The notes beneath the pieces are model-generated. The model searched no databases. It was not told the origin of the DNA and was given only the letters and a program-made list of their open reading frames with translations. Positions 24,313 to 35,800 of a stretch of DNA of 64,000 nt are shown in pieces. The position numbers and the translations under genes are program-made. Each line of letters opens with the position of its first letter. The stretch's first letter is position 1. This DNA comes from Brachypodius melanocephalos (taxonomy: Eukaryota > Chordata > Aves > Passeriformes > Pycnonotidae): the NCBI GenBank assembly GCA_013398615.1, contig VZSR01000514.1:3997996-4061995 (forward strand), in the 5' to 3' direction.

Positions 24313-24481
24313 CATCCCTTCCTTCCTTCCTTCCTTCCTTCCTTCCTTCCTTCCTTCCTTCCTTCCTTCCTTCCTTCCTTCCTTCCTTCCTTCCTTCCTT
24401 CCTTCCTTCCTTCCTTCCTTCCTTCCTTCTTTCCTTGCTTCCTTCCTCCCTCCCTCCCTCCCTCCCTCTCTCCCTCCCTCT
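24313..24481. repeat. Long (CCTT)n-(CCCT)n homopyrimidine tract
   Basis: From 24317 to about 24428 the tract is perfect CCTT tetramers. After a few interruptions (one CTTT, one CTTG) it passes into CCCT/CTCT units ending at 24481. Only one purine (G near 24437) breaks the pyrimidine strand. Such mirror-symmetric polypyrimidine tracts can form intramolecular triplex (H-DNA) and are usually length-polymorphic. The plus-strand frames reading repeated Phe-Leu-Pro-Ser are artefacts of the repeat. Confidence 0.95.
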
Positions 24482-25839
24482 AGAGAAGCTCTACCTGGTT
24501 CTTAATTAAAAAAAACTAAAAAGAAAGAAAAAGCCCCACATACACACACACAAAATAAATGCCCAATAAAATTAACTCAAATTACAGCTCATTGATGAGA
24601 TATTTTTAATGACCCAGTTCTTAAACTGGCAAAAGTACTCGCACACTTGCTCAGCCCTCAGTATCTTAGGAACTTCCTGTGTGTCAGCACAACTTGTCAC
24701 TCAGTGAATGATAAATACATGTTTAAGTGAGATGCTGCCCAAGGGCCCTTAAAGTAAGGAGATTTCAGCTGTCTTTTTTCAAGGAAGCTCATGACTCTTA
24801 CATGGTCACTATTCCTACAAGACATCCCAATTAAAAATAACACAGATGGAGCACTTGGATCTGGGATCCTTTCAATAATTTATGGATCAAACAAAGCCCT
24901 TGTTCTTCTTGCCAACAACACACCTGTCACAGCAGTATTCCAGGTGCCTGAGAACTGATTTTTTTACCTTTTTAGGGCCCAAAAACTATGGAAGTTTTTT
25001 TCCCCCTGATTTACACTGTATCACTTCAAAATGTGTGTTGCTTCTTGGTTTAAATTACAGGATTGGGACCAAGGTTTAAAAAAAAGTTTAAAAAGTTGAA
25101 CAACACCAAGGATGTTTTCATAATGTCATTTAATTGTTTAAAATTTTTGGGGGGAAGACAGATGGACATATGGATTCTTCATCTGTAAAGAACTAGGAAA
25201 ATGTCCTGAATAAAGATCAGGAATAGCCTCTGGAAGGTGTCCTGTGGCCATTGGACCTGCAATACTTGTCCTCCATTGCACAGTGCTACAAGATTTGTCA
25301 ATGATGAGAAAAAAAATTCTCCTAAATCCTTTCCTAAGCCAATCCCACAGCCACTAAACTCACCTCTTCCTGGGACCATGAACAGCTGCTTTTCCTTTGG
25401 AGAAGAGAAGTGATCCATGAACTGATTGCAAACAGCAAATAGGAAAACGATAACTGCACCACCACACACCACGTGAGAAAGGATGAAAGGAAATTAAACA
25501 TATGGACACACAAAGCTTGCTTTTATTTGGTTGCAAAGGAAAGGCTCTGACTCAGATGTGTAAGATAGTTCATGTTTTCACTCAATTTTATTTAGGGGTT
25601 GTGTGGTTTTATTTTTATCCTTCAAAAACCCTAATGGGCTGGGTATGACTAACAGGGCATCAGGTAAATTTGCTTCTCAATGTCATGGCTGTGTCAGGGA
25701 CTGATTTAAAGAACTCAATAGAACTGCAGGAAAACTGTTTGGTAATCCCCAGATAAGTATTGATGTATACATAAACATTTTAGTTCCATAATGCTTAAAG
25801 AAAAACAAACAAACAAACCCCGATTAAAATAAGCAGGAG
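24482..25839. other. Non-coding sequence, no gene seen
   Basis: Unique A+T-rich sequence follows the polypyrimidine tract. It includes a (CA)n-like patch at 24539-24552 and (AAAC)4 at 25803-25818. No gene, RNA or dated repeat is seen. Confidence 0.5.
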
Positions 25840-26120
25840 TTTTAATTCAAATTTTTATCTCTGTATTTATTCTTGTCACAGTAAACTTGTAAAAGCAGCT
25901 TAAGCTGTGCTTTTAAAGATTATATCTGAGTGCTGATATTTTCTAATAAGTTGGAGGATAATTGGAGCTGTCACCTATTATCATTAATCACACCCTTGGG
26001 TAAATATTTTGACCATAGAAATGTAGGGCCAATTAAAAAACAAAAATTGCAACCCTGACACTTTCTTGTCACTGCTGTTAATGATAGCACCACTGCTAAT
26101 CTAGTCATTTGGGTCTCCAA
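25840..26120. promoter_or_regulatory. Candidate conserved non-coding element
   Basis: This unique, A+T-rich block has a varied word mix with no simple repeat: ATTCAAATTTTTAT, CAGCTTAAGCTGTG (a palindromic stretch near 25896-25909), ATTATCATTAATCACACC near 25977-25994, GGTAAATATTTTGACC and GTTAATGATAGCACC. PBX/HOX-like ATTAATCA and forkhead-like TAAATATT words are present. The texture resembles deeply conserved vertebrate enhancers, but conservation was not tested. Confidence 0.27.
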
Positions 26121-27818
26121 ATATTTACAGTGTTTGCTTAAGACTGCAACAAGAAAGCTTGCTCTCCTACTGGAGTAAGAAAAGTTGAAAGAAAGAAAAA
26201 GAAAATTTTAAAGCTGTCCTGATGTGCAGTTGTTGCTAATGGATAATGATTTGTCACTGGAAAATGTTTTGAATGTTTCCCATCCTGGTATGATGCATTT
26301 CAAGTGTTAGGTTCTTATGGGAGGAAAAAGTAAATTCTTTCATAAAATTCAGAATTTTTCATACACCCTGACTTCATATCTCCTTTATTTCATAATTTAG
26401 TTTTATTTTTAAAGAAGTGTCATTTGCATGCCAATACAAAAAGCAAAAAAGGCTCTGCTTCTGTGTGAGCACTGCCCAGCAATAACAAAAACATCTCCAC
26501 ATTATCAACCCTGTGTTCAGCACAAATCCAAAACACATGCCCATACCAGCCAGTGAAGAAAATTAACTCTCCTCCAGCCAAACCCATAAACACTTTCCTT
26601 CACTTGGTAGCTCCCAGGTGTCACCTCAACATCAGCTTTCATAGGCAGAGGTGATGCCACGACCTCCTCAGCTGTGACTTTCCCCACCCAGCCCTTTGCT
26701 GAACACTCTGCAGTGATTTCCCCATTTCCAACATTCAGGTACGAACATGTGCAAAATTCAAACTAGGTAAATCTAACAATTTCGTTGTAAATGTCTTCTT
26801 GCCCCTAAAAGCAGGCAGGTTTGCAACCTGATTTCTGTAGGTCTTCACCCTCCCTCATCCCTTCCCTTTCTGATATTAAAGAAGACCACAGAAGTTTCTA
26901 TTGTGGGAAGCTGTAGTTAAAAGTAATGGTTGCCTTCTCAGTGTGTGTTTCTGCTAGAAAGACTTAACTGCTCTCTGGGGCCAGTTTTTTGCACTGGTGC
27001 ATATGTATTACTTGTAGTACGAGCAGACCTGGCCAAGCATAGCCTTCCCTGCTGTTAGCTTTCTGTTTGCATTATGACTTCATTTACTGCTGAAATTAAA
27101 CCTCTGTGTGTGTGTATGCATGTGAGTTGTGATTTCCCTGGGAATATTAGCAGAGGCTGAAATTCAAGTGTAACTGTGGAAAGCATTAACTGCCTCAAAA
27201 TTCCTTTTTCCTTTTCCTTCTCATCCCCTTATCAAGTTCAAATAGTAATCACAAGCAGCATCTCTTCCTTCCCCCACAGAATGCAAGTCCCAATTCACAG
27301 CAGGCCTGCTCCAAAGTCACTTGAAAGACACCCAAGGATGTGCAAATCCTCTCATTTGGGACTGTCTTTGAGAGATGGAAGCTGAGATTAATACATGCTG
27401 CTGCTGCTATTGCACTCATGGCTGCAGCCAACTTTGTGGGGGAAAGCATGAGGCAAGTAGAGAAGCATCAGAGGTAATCCACCTATTACTCTTCCAATCT
27501 GCAAGAGAAAAAATTTAATAGCCAAGTATAATGGAGTGGGTACACAGGCCTGATGTCCATGCAAAGACACAGTCATGAATCCTGAAAAGCAGCAGAAAGA
27601 AAATGCAAAGCATCAACTGAATAATAACAGGGAATCCTGAAGACTTAAGCCAATGTTTTAAATCCAAAATTTATGGATGTGGATGCTGGTCCTCACCTCC
27701 ACAATGTCAGCTTTGCACTAGAGTTACTGAACCTTGCTGCCACCAGGAGTAACTGAGCTTCACATCAGTCCTTCACTTTCTAACATTGTCCCCTGTTTTG
27801 ATGGCAAAAAAGAAATTA
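26121..27818. other. Non-coding sequence, no gene seen
   Basis: Unique sequence includes a POU octamer ATTTGCAT at 26422-26429 and a short TG-rich patch (27104-27125). Opposite-strand frames at 27176-27576 are open by chance. No exon is recognised. Confidence 0.5.
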
Positions 27819-27940
27819 TCACAGAATCCTAGAATGGTTTGGGTTGGAAGAGATCTTTAAAGATCACCTAGTCCAGCCACCGGCAACAAGCAGGGACATC
27901 CTCAGGCAGATCAGGTTGCTCATTACTCTAGGTGTGGACT
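27819..27940 (-). mobile_element. CR1 LINE 3' end (minus strand)
   Basis: On plus the block reads 'cacagaatcctagaatggtt', 'gggttggaagagatctttaa', 'agatcacctagtccagccac' and, further on, 'aagcagggacatcctcaggc' and 'atcaggttgctc'. This is the reverse complement of the avian CR1 3' end, whose ATTCTRTG-type terminus lies at the left edge. Similarity fades after about 27930, so it is a short 5'-truncated copy of roughly 120 bases. It carries the best-preserved CR1 end of the window. A plus-strand frame at 27844-28098 merely reads through it. Confidence 0.9.
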
Positions 27941-28439
27941 CTTGGACACACAGCCTGACTGTCAGTCCCCCTCATCATCTCCAGGAGATGTTTTGGAAGG
28001 CTCTCAAGCCAACAGTGGAAATGGATTTGGCTGATAGACAGCATGGTACAAATCACAGAGCCTCTACTGCAAAAGACCCTGCTGAAATCAATGTTTGAGT
28101 GAAGATCAGCTCACCCTTCTCCCTCCAGGAAATGCAAATCCTTGCGACACCAAGGAACTCATTTTGATGCAGGTTCCCTCATTCCAAATACTGCAAAGAA
28201 AATGGGGCTGCCTGACCCAGGGGCTGTGAAGCTCCATTTGGATTTGAGAAGCTAAAGGCTAAATCACTTCTGCCCTGCAGTCTCTTCAAGTGGAAATGAA
28301 ATTACTTCCCTTCCCCCTCTCTATTTAAGGGAATTAATGATGTTTTCTATCCTGCCTATCTAAAGAGAATAAATAATTGGAAGAGAATTGATCTTTTGAA
28401 GTAACGTCACCACAGCCTTTTTTCCCCCCACCCCTTCTA
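27941..28439. other. Non-coding sequence, no gene seen
   Basis: Unique sequence includes one POU octamer ATGCAAAT at 28132-28139. Further decayed CR1 sequence could extend into its left part, but I cannot align it. Confidence 0.4.
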
Positions 28440-28660
28440 TCTAATTCCTACTTTGGCACAGGAAAGGTTTATGAAGGAAATTAGTTTCACCATTTGCATA
28501 CACCAATATATTTAGCTGGTGGCTGTGCAGGTCCAATTAACTCAACTAACAATATGGGTGAAATTAGGTTATTGGATTATACTTGTAGCCAATTAGAGTT
28601 GCCACGGTTGAATTACTCCCTTTCTTAACCTTATTTAAAGTTAAGAAAACATGTTGATGG
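28440..28660. promoter_or_regulatory. Candidate conserved non-coding element with POU octamer
   Basis: This unique block holds a perfect octamer ATTTGCAT (28492-28499), CCAATTAACTCAACTAAC, TAGCCAATTAGAGTTGCC (CCAAT-like box within a homeodomain ATTAG context) and a Lys-poor A+T-rich tail. There is no repeat homology. It looks like an enhancer-type element; this is an inference from motifs. Confidence 0.25.
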
Positions 28661-28824
28661 TGAGACTAGATGGTTTTACTCCCTCTGGCTCCAAGAATAA
28701 AATGTTTCTATTTCCCCACAAAACACCTTAGAATCCAAGACAGTGTGCATATGGGCATGGATGTGTTTTACGATCAGGCATAGCTAAACTTGTGCATTTA
28801 GTCAGATCAGAACTGACGTATGAA

Positions 28825-28920
28825 GGCAAACTAGACCTGTTTATTGTGCTTCTCTGGACTTCTTCCACAGAAAGCAAAACTGGAAGAGGCACCTACTGTG
28901 CCCCAGTCCCAAATGGGCTC
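28825..28920 (-). mobile_element. Possible ancient CR1-like remnant, antisense
   Basis: 'ctagacctgtttattgtgct' and 'tctctggacttcttccac' followed by an 'aggcacctactgtgccccag' phrase parallel the antisense phrase 'TAGACCTTTAATCATTGTTGCTCTTCTCTGGACTCTCTCCA ... CCCAGAACTGG' of old amniote CR1 LINEs. Only one stretch matches well, so chance resemblance is possible. Confidence 0.3.
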
Positions 28921-31023
28921 TCTCTGCACAGATCCTGAGACAGGACTAGTGTGTATTTCAGTTCCTTATTGTCAAACACTCAGTGGATCCCCTACTGATG
29001 CAATGTAAACATGACTTCATGTTTTCTTAACAAAGTACACTTCTTTTCACCTCCTATAAATGGTAAAGGCCATTTGGGTTCACCAATCCATTTATCTCTC
29101 AAAAGGAGATTTTCCTGATAAAATCCCATTTTCAAGTGCTTGCAAAGGAGAACGAAAGACATACTGTTTCAGGTCTTGAGTATATCTGTTACATATTTCT
29201 GACAAGGATTTTGTATTGGTCCACAAAACCTCTTCAATATCAAAGTGTATTTCATGGGTTCTGCTTAGAAAAGGCCGCAGAACATGAGCTCCACAAAAGG
29301 AAGCTCTCTCTCTCTCCTGAGAGAAGCTGAAAGCTTTTGGTTCTGTGCAGTGGTGGTCATGATTTCACAAAATAAATTGGCCATTTTAAAAGGGCAAACA
29401 AACTTTTGGATCTGAGGAACAGGTTTGTGGATGAAAGAACAAACTTTACATTGTATTGTTATGTGGAATTTTGAGGAATCTATAAATGATTTTAGAGTAA
29501 AGTGCATTAAATTTGCTTCAAAAGGCAAAACTCCAGTGTGGCTTAAAATGGACCAAACATCTATCTTGTTAAAAGCATAACCAAGCTTTTCAGTGCCTTT
29601 CAGAATCAGCAAATTAGCTGAAACTGTCACAAATGGAGGAAAAATATCAATGCTTTCAAAGTGTATACCACTCTTGCTCAGCAAATGCTGGCACACTCTT
29701 TTCCAAAAATCCCCTTACTTTCATTCATATCTGTAGGAGGCTGTGTATAAAGTTGTGCAGGAGAAAGGTGCCTGTTGAGGTGCCCACAGAGATGATACAT
29801 CAGTTGTGCCTGTCCTGACTGAGGATGAGAGTACCCAGGATTGAGGCTGCAGAGGGGAGCCTTGAGTTTCTCTTGGACAAGCCTTTCCTCGTTTGCCTGC
29901 CAGAAAGGACAGCTTTTAGGCTGGGCTGCTGCACAGCCAGAGGTCAGAAAGGTGCTCGATAACCCGGATCAGCCCAGGGTGCAAAGCCCCTGCCATGGTC
30001 TGTCCCTGCCCTACGGCTGTTTGTCCATGAATCAGCCCCTTCAGGCTTTGTCCTGTGAGAGCAGTGCCCTCAGCCAGTGATGGACAGGGCCACCAGCAAG
30101 GCCACGTTCTCCTCCTCTCCATCACACAAGGCCATTGTCCTCCTCAGATGCTAATGGACTGGGAAGCTTCCTGAGACACAAGGCCTCTCATTGTCCCTGG
30201 GAAGTGCCCTTGCTTGTCTCCCTCTTTCAGCTGGACCCAGCTACACACCAGTTACTTCCCAGACATAATGCTGCCCTTTGTGGCTGTCTCCAACAGCATT
30301 TGGGGAATGCTCTAATAGGGACAGGCCCAGAGCATGAAATGAAGGGATTGTGTTAGCTAAATTGCTTTCTGGAGAAGGCATGGGGCTCCAAGAAGGTGTC
30401 AGTCCTTTCAGAGCTTCACTGGTTACCTCCTCTCATCTCCCTTCCCCTCCAAAGCCTCACCCTCTTCTTCCAACCTCCAGTTAAAATACAGAGTTTAAAT
30501 CCTGTACCTAATGCACCTCCTGCACACCTCTGAGCTTCCAAGGATGTGAATTTTGTATGTGCAAACTACAGAAAAACTATGATTTCAATGCAAAGTGGGT
30601 AGCCTGTTAAATCGCTTTTTCCCACTCAGTGGGAGCTTCTGCATTGATGAGGAGACAAAAGCCTCTCTCTTCTTGGTATTTGAAGTTCTCACTGCTCCTG
30701 GGGCTGCCAGAACCACTGCCCTGTCTATCAGATTGTTGTGTCTTCTCAGCAAGGAAATGGTACCACAACACATGGTGGATCTAGACAGATCTTGCTGTAA
30801 TACATGATCATGCTCTGCATATAAATAATAAATGAGGATGCTGTTCCTGGGAGCAATTCTGCTCCCTTGATGAGTGAAATGGCTCCAGTGTGATTCAGGG
30901 CAAGGAAGAGTACAATCAACCATCCATCTGAAGTACTGACACACAGCACATTAACTGGCTAATTGCTTGATTCGTTCTCCTAGATGTTATCTAAAGAGAA
31001 CAGCAAGGACACAAGAGAACCGC

Positions 31024-31059
31024 TTTATTAACTGTTGTTAATAAACAACAGTTTATTAA
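31024..31059. repeat. Short hairpin flanked by direct repeats TTTATTAA
   Basis: A perfect 8-bp inverted repeat, CTGTTGTT (31032-31039) and AACAACAG (31044-31051), is separated by AATA. It is immediately flanked on both sides by the direct repeat TTTATTAA (31024-31031 and 31052-31059). It could be a chance cruciform-forming sequence or a mini-insertion with an 8-bp target duplication. Confidence 0.7.
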
Positions 31060-32707
31060 TAACTCACAGTAATGGCTCCTGCAAGAGAATAAAGACTGTG
31101 GAAAATAATCTGGTTTTTGTTCTAAAACGTGACTTGATTCAGCACAGCTTCATGGGTGCAAGATATGGTCATATGTCCAAATTCAGGTACAGTTTATGAA
31201 GATGTTCTGCTTTTGCAAAACCCAGCAGTAACAACTCCTGTACTTTCGGTGTTGAGCTGATCACTTTTTGGTGGGGAAGTAAAGGAGAAAAAGAAAGGAA
31301 AAAAGAATTTTATTCACTGTTGTCCCAACATTCCCAGCCTGACTCCTTAAAAGGAAGCCTGAAGGTGGTAGCATGCTTTTCCAACCCACCTTGGGGAGTA
31401 CAGGAAGTCTAGGGTGCTCTCTCCTGCTTTTACACTGTCCAAAAATTCACATTTAGAGCTTCTTGAAAGCACAGAGACAGACTTTGGTTTTAACCTCTGC
31501 CCAAAAGGAAATGTACTATGAGAACAGGAGAGTTGGAAAGGTGTGTAAGAGGGAAGAGTGGCAGGTACATTTGAAGCCTTCTGTGATTGCCCTTGCCCAA
31601 CATATGGCACAGGCTCCTGTGTGCTGCCTCCAAGCTCAACTGATGGGCACAAAGGTCCTTGTAATTACAATGGCATATGCATTCTTTAATCAGATGATCT
31701 CAGGAGTGACATACATCACACTTGAACTGTCACACAATTTTTCATTAGTGTTAGAAAGACTTGGTAAAAGTCAGATGAGAGAGTAACTGAAAGTGGGCAC
31801 ATAGAACTTTTCTAAACCTCATGTGCTGTGAGTTAAGTCCCAGTTTTAGTCCTGCACAGCTTTAAGCTACTGAAGTATTCAATGGGTCTGTGAAGGAATA
31901 ATAGGAAGTTAAGTGTTGTGAAAGTTTAATATCCCCCTGCAAGATTAAATTTGACTATTTATTTCTTGTTGTGATTTATGGTGCTCCCTTATGTTGGCAC
32001 TCACACATCATAGGCAAGGGAAAAAAAAAAGATTAATAAAAAGAGAAGACTAAGATAGAAAATATTTCAGTGGACTTTCAAATATATAACTCCTTTATAC
32101 GAAGTTGCACTGTCCAAGGAGTGACTTACAGAACAGAATAAGTTGTTAACCTTATATACCCTTTATTTTGGATTCTGTACTCTTCGAGTGTGTCATCCAA
32201 GCTGCTTTTCCTGTAATAACAAGGGTGGTGAACAGCTGGAATCTGTATCTCTGGTTCCTTAGACCCTGCATGATGATAACATTTACCAGCATCTTGCTGC
32301 TTTTCCCAGAATCTGAACTGAATTTCTATATAAGAAACAGAGTGCACCAATGGGCAGATCAGGACCTTTCTTGACCAGCACAACCAAATGAGTTTTTACA
32401 GGTAAATACTTGTGTTCTGAGGTGAGTCTGGTGTTGAGCAATGTAGCACCACTCACAGCTGTGAAGCCGTCATGTTTTTTGTCCCAGGGACACCATTCAT
32501 AGGCAAAATACATGTCTCTTAATCTTTGTGTGGGAAAATTACATATGGACGACTGTATTCATAACAAAGTCAACATCTATGTAAATGGAAGGAAAACTGA
32601 AGTTGTGGTGTCGTGCCTATTAAAGGACATCAGGCCTGAGCTTTCCTCTTCCCTCCATACATGTTTATAGAGTACATGTTCCTCCCCAGGGTTCCAAAAT
32701 GATTTAC

Positions 32708-32826
32708 CATTAAATTAGTATCATTATCCTCAGGAGTTAAGTGCTATGAAACGGTGATTATTTACATTGAAATCTGATGCTCTACAAGGTAAAATGACAC
32801 GCCTGAGGTTCTTGTGAGCCAATTTC
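32708..32826 (-). mobile_element. MIR-like (CORE-SINE) remnant, antisense
   Basis: The plus strand shows 'ttagtatcattatcctcagg', then after a diverged stretch 'acaaggtaaaatgacacgcctgaggttc' (32783-32810) and 'tgtgagcca'. This parallels the antisense MIR SINE order: 'GGTACTATTATTATCCCC', then 'GAGGTTAAATGACTTGCCCAAGGTC', then 'CACAGC'. MIR elements are tRNA-derived SINEs that predate amniotes and persist as scattered fossils. There is no tRNA-like head left. Confidence 0.45.
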
Positions 32827-35800
32827 ATCAACAGAAATGAGTCGCTGCAGTCCCAAACCACCTTCTTTGTCAAAATGAACATGAACTAATTTATGTGTTT
32901 TTTGAAGCATTCAGCCCACTTCAGCTCCACATCTTTCTTTTTTGTTGTTGTTGAATTGTTCAAAATGATGGGAATTTGCAAACCATAATGTAGCAGAAAA
33001 TAGAAGGGAAGGCAATACTTTTTATGCCCACTATCAGTTGAATAGGATTGTCACTTTATCCAGCACCAGGTGGCTTTTATTTAAATTACTGAGCATGTGA
33101 CTGCTTGGTGGGCAGATGGGCAATCCATGCGTTTGTATCCAAAGGTAGGCAGTGTATGTCTGTCTGCTCTTTGAATAATTCCTTCTCCAGAAAAGGAGGT
33201 GACAACTGAAAGGAAATCATAACTTTCTAAAAAGAGCCACAGGGCAACTTTAACTCCCACAGGACTCAGAGAGATCAGAGGAACCTGGAAAATAGATTGG
33301 GTTTTCTGGCACCTCTTGCAGCAGATCTCCGTTTTGAGGTTTCTTATTCCCACACGGGTGTTCAAGAGGTTGCTATTTACACTGCACTGCCATTGACATA
33401 ACAAACCCTGCCAGACCCAGTCCCACAGAAACACAACGTGCAATTTGTCAGCCTCCTACCAGCTCGTGTTCCCTCCCAGCAGTCAGCCAGCACCGTGGCA
33501 TTGCACACACAGCACCCTCATGCCCCCGCCCTGAGGAAAGGACTGGAAATGTTTAAAGGCTTTTAAGTGGGAGCAGCTAAGGAGAAAACTGGATAAAATT
33601 CAGGGCATGGTTAGCTGCAGCCATGGTAAGAATCCTTGTAATATGGACGTAGCTGAGGTAGCTTTAACTTACTTAAATTTAAATTACTGACCATCTGTAA
33701 CTGTGACAGTCCAGAGCTCAGCATCAGCTCACTGTAAAATCAGACCAGTATCTGTGTAGATGCTTCTGGCACGTTGAAAACTAATGCTGGTAAGTCCAGA
33801 GTGCAGACAGAGATCAAGTCTGAAAGAAGAAAATGTCTGAATTTGAAAGAGGCATATACAACATGTTGAAGTGCAGGTAATACATTTCAAACAAGCTGAA
33901 GTTTAGGTGATGCTTATTTCAGGAAGGATTATTTGGGAATTGATTAGAGCTAAGATGTAGAGAACAGACCACAGAAAGCAATCTTGTAGTGGGAGGGGGA
34001 TAGATGGAGTTACATAATATTTGCAGTATCAAAAGCTGAGTGGAAAAGGGGCATCAGAATCTGACCCAACCAATCATACCCAAATTGGGAAAATAGTGTC
34101 CACCCCATGAAGGAGGTTGAAACCATGGAAGCTGCTTTGGGAAAGGAAGCACACATTCACATGGTAAGCTCATAGGTAAGCTCCCCTACTTTGAAGTTTG
34201 CAATGCCAGGGCATGGAAAGTAAATTCCCCGAAGTTTACTGTTGATAAATGATTGTGCTTTTGAAATGGTAATACGAATGCACTGGGTCGTGAAATGCAG
34301 CTAATATAATTAATCTTGCAATATTGTAAATCTGTTGGAGACAGATAACATGAGAATTTTGCTCTACTGTTTCACACTACAGCAAAAACCAATAGAGTTG
34401 TGCTCAGAAAGAAGCCTGGAGCCTAAATATTTCCAGGTGACTTTGGCAATTTAAAAAAAAATCTGTTTATATAACCTTTCAGAAAAAGTGAATATTATGC
34501 ATAACATCAGTTTGTTCCACCCTAGAACTGCTCCAAGAACCACCTGAAGAATAAAGATGTATTCCATATTATTTTAATTTTTATAGATAACTTAAGAAAT
34601 TGAATGAACATCCAAGGGCTTGGGAAATTTGGAATTTGGTGGATTGTTTTTGAGACATTGCCATTTATAACAGCAACTATTTTTCAGTTATGGATTTCAA
34701 AATCAAAACTACCCTTTATAAAGAGGATTTAGGGATATCTCAGTCTATTTCGGTCAGTAAATTCCCTTATTTTCTGCATTGCAAATAACCTTTCTACAAC
34801 TCCTCTTGCTAACAGACAAGAGAAAATCCAGCTACCAACACAAAGTTTTCATAACCTCCACCTTTACAACCTTTGATAAAACTTTCTCAGATCAGAGACA
34901 AGCATGTATGAAAGAAACTTAACACTGGCATCAGAAAGAAAAAATGCTGGAGAAGCCTGAACATCAGTCTGTGACTTTTTGCCTTTTATATTATATCTAA
35001 ATTTTGTTTCTAAGATGTCAGGAGCCGTTGCAGCCTCAGATGAAATAGGGCACTCTCTTGGCTCTCTAATGACAGAGAAAAAGTGAGCATTGAGGACCCA
35101 GCCTGATGGAAGGCAGAAATTTCCCCTTTTTGGCAAAGCTGCTTATAAGGGGATGCCCAAGAAACAATGAGTGGAGGATACCTGACAACTATTTCAATCT
35201 CAACCAAATCCTTTGCTTAGATCTGGAACATCTGAGGAAAACTGATGCATTACAAATGGAGGGGTGATGCATTTAGACTGTGGGGTGTGATTCTGGAGTG
35301 TGGAGCACCAGGCTTGCCTTTCCCTGGGGAAATCTGGAGCACTTCAGGGCCAGTGACAGGCCTAGAGCCCTTCGGTCCTGTAGCTTCAGCACAGAAGAAG
35401 GAAAGCAAGATGCAGTATTGGCTGCTTTGCCACAAATCCCCAAATATGCCCTGACACTCCAGGACTGCCCTCCCAAACACTCCAAAATCCTCTCCTCAGG
35501 ATATCCAGGATATGTGGAAGGGCTGGGAAGTTGCACATTTCTATAGAATATCCAGACCTACTAGGGGTTAGGCAAAATATCCAAGGGCATCTCAAATGGC
35601 ACTGCAAAACTAAAATATGCCTATCTGATGGAAAATGGTTCAATTTAAACAGCAATATCAACACTTTAAATTGCAAAAATCCATACACTCACACAACAAA
35701 GATGGTATAGTAAGAGACTCACACATTTCCAAAATACTTGTTGGGTTTATTATGTATCAGATAAGAAGCAGGCAAGATCTGAGGAGCTGATAAGATTTCT

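Larger units (their letters stand above)
28661..32707. other. Non-coding sequence, no gene seen
   Basis: Mostly unique sequence. It contains a possible ancient CR1 trace at 28825-28920, a pyrimidine-rich tract at 30421-30480 ending in CAG, and a small hairpin at 31024-31059. The slightly more G+C-rich part at 29840-30350 has frames open on both strands (30135-30356, 29916-30125) but no recognisable protein. Confidence 0.45.

Noticed and set aside
24234..24509. Two open frames encoding repeated Phe-Leu-Pro-Ser peptides
   Set aside because: They are direct translations of the CCTT/CCCT microsatellite, with no gene context.
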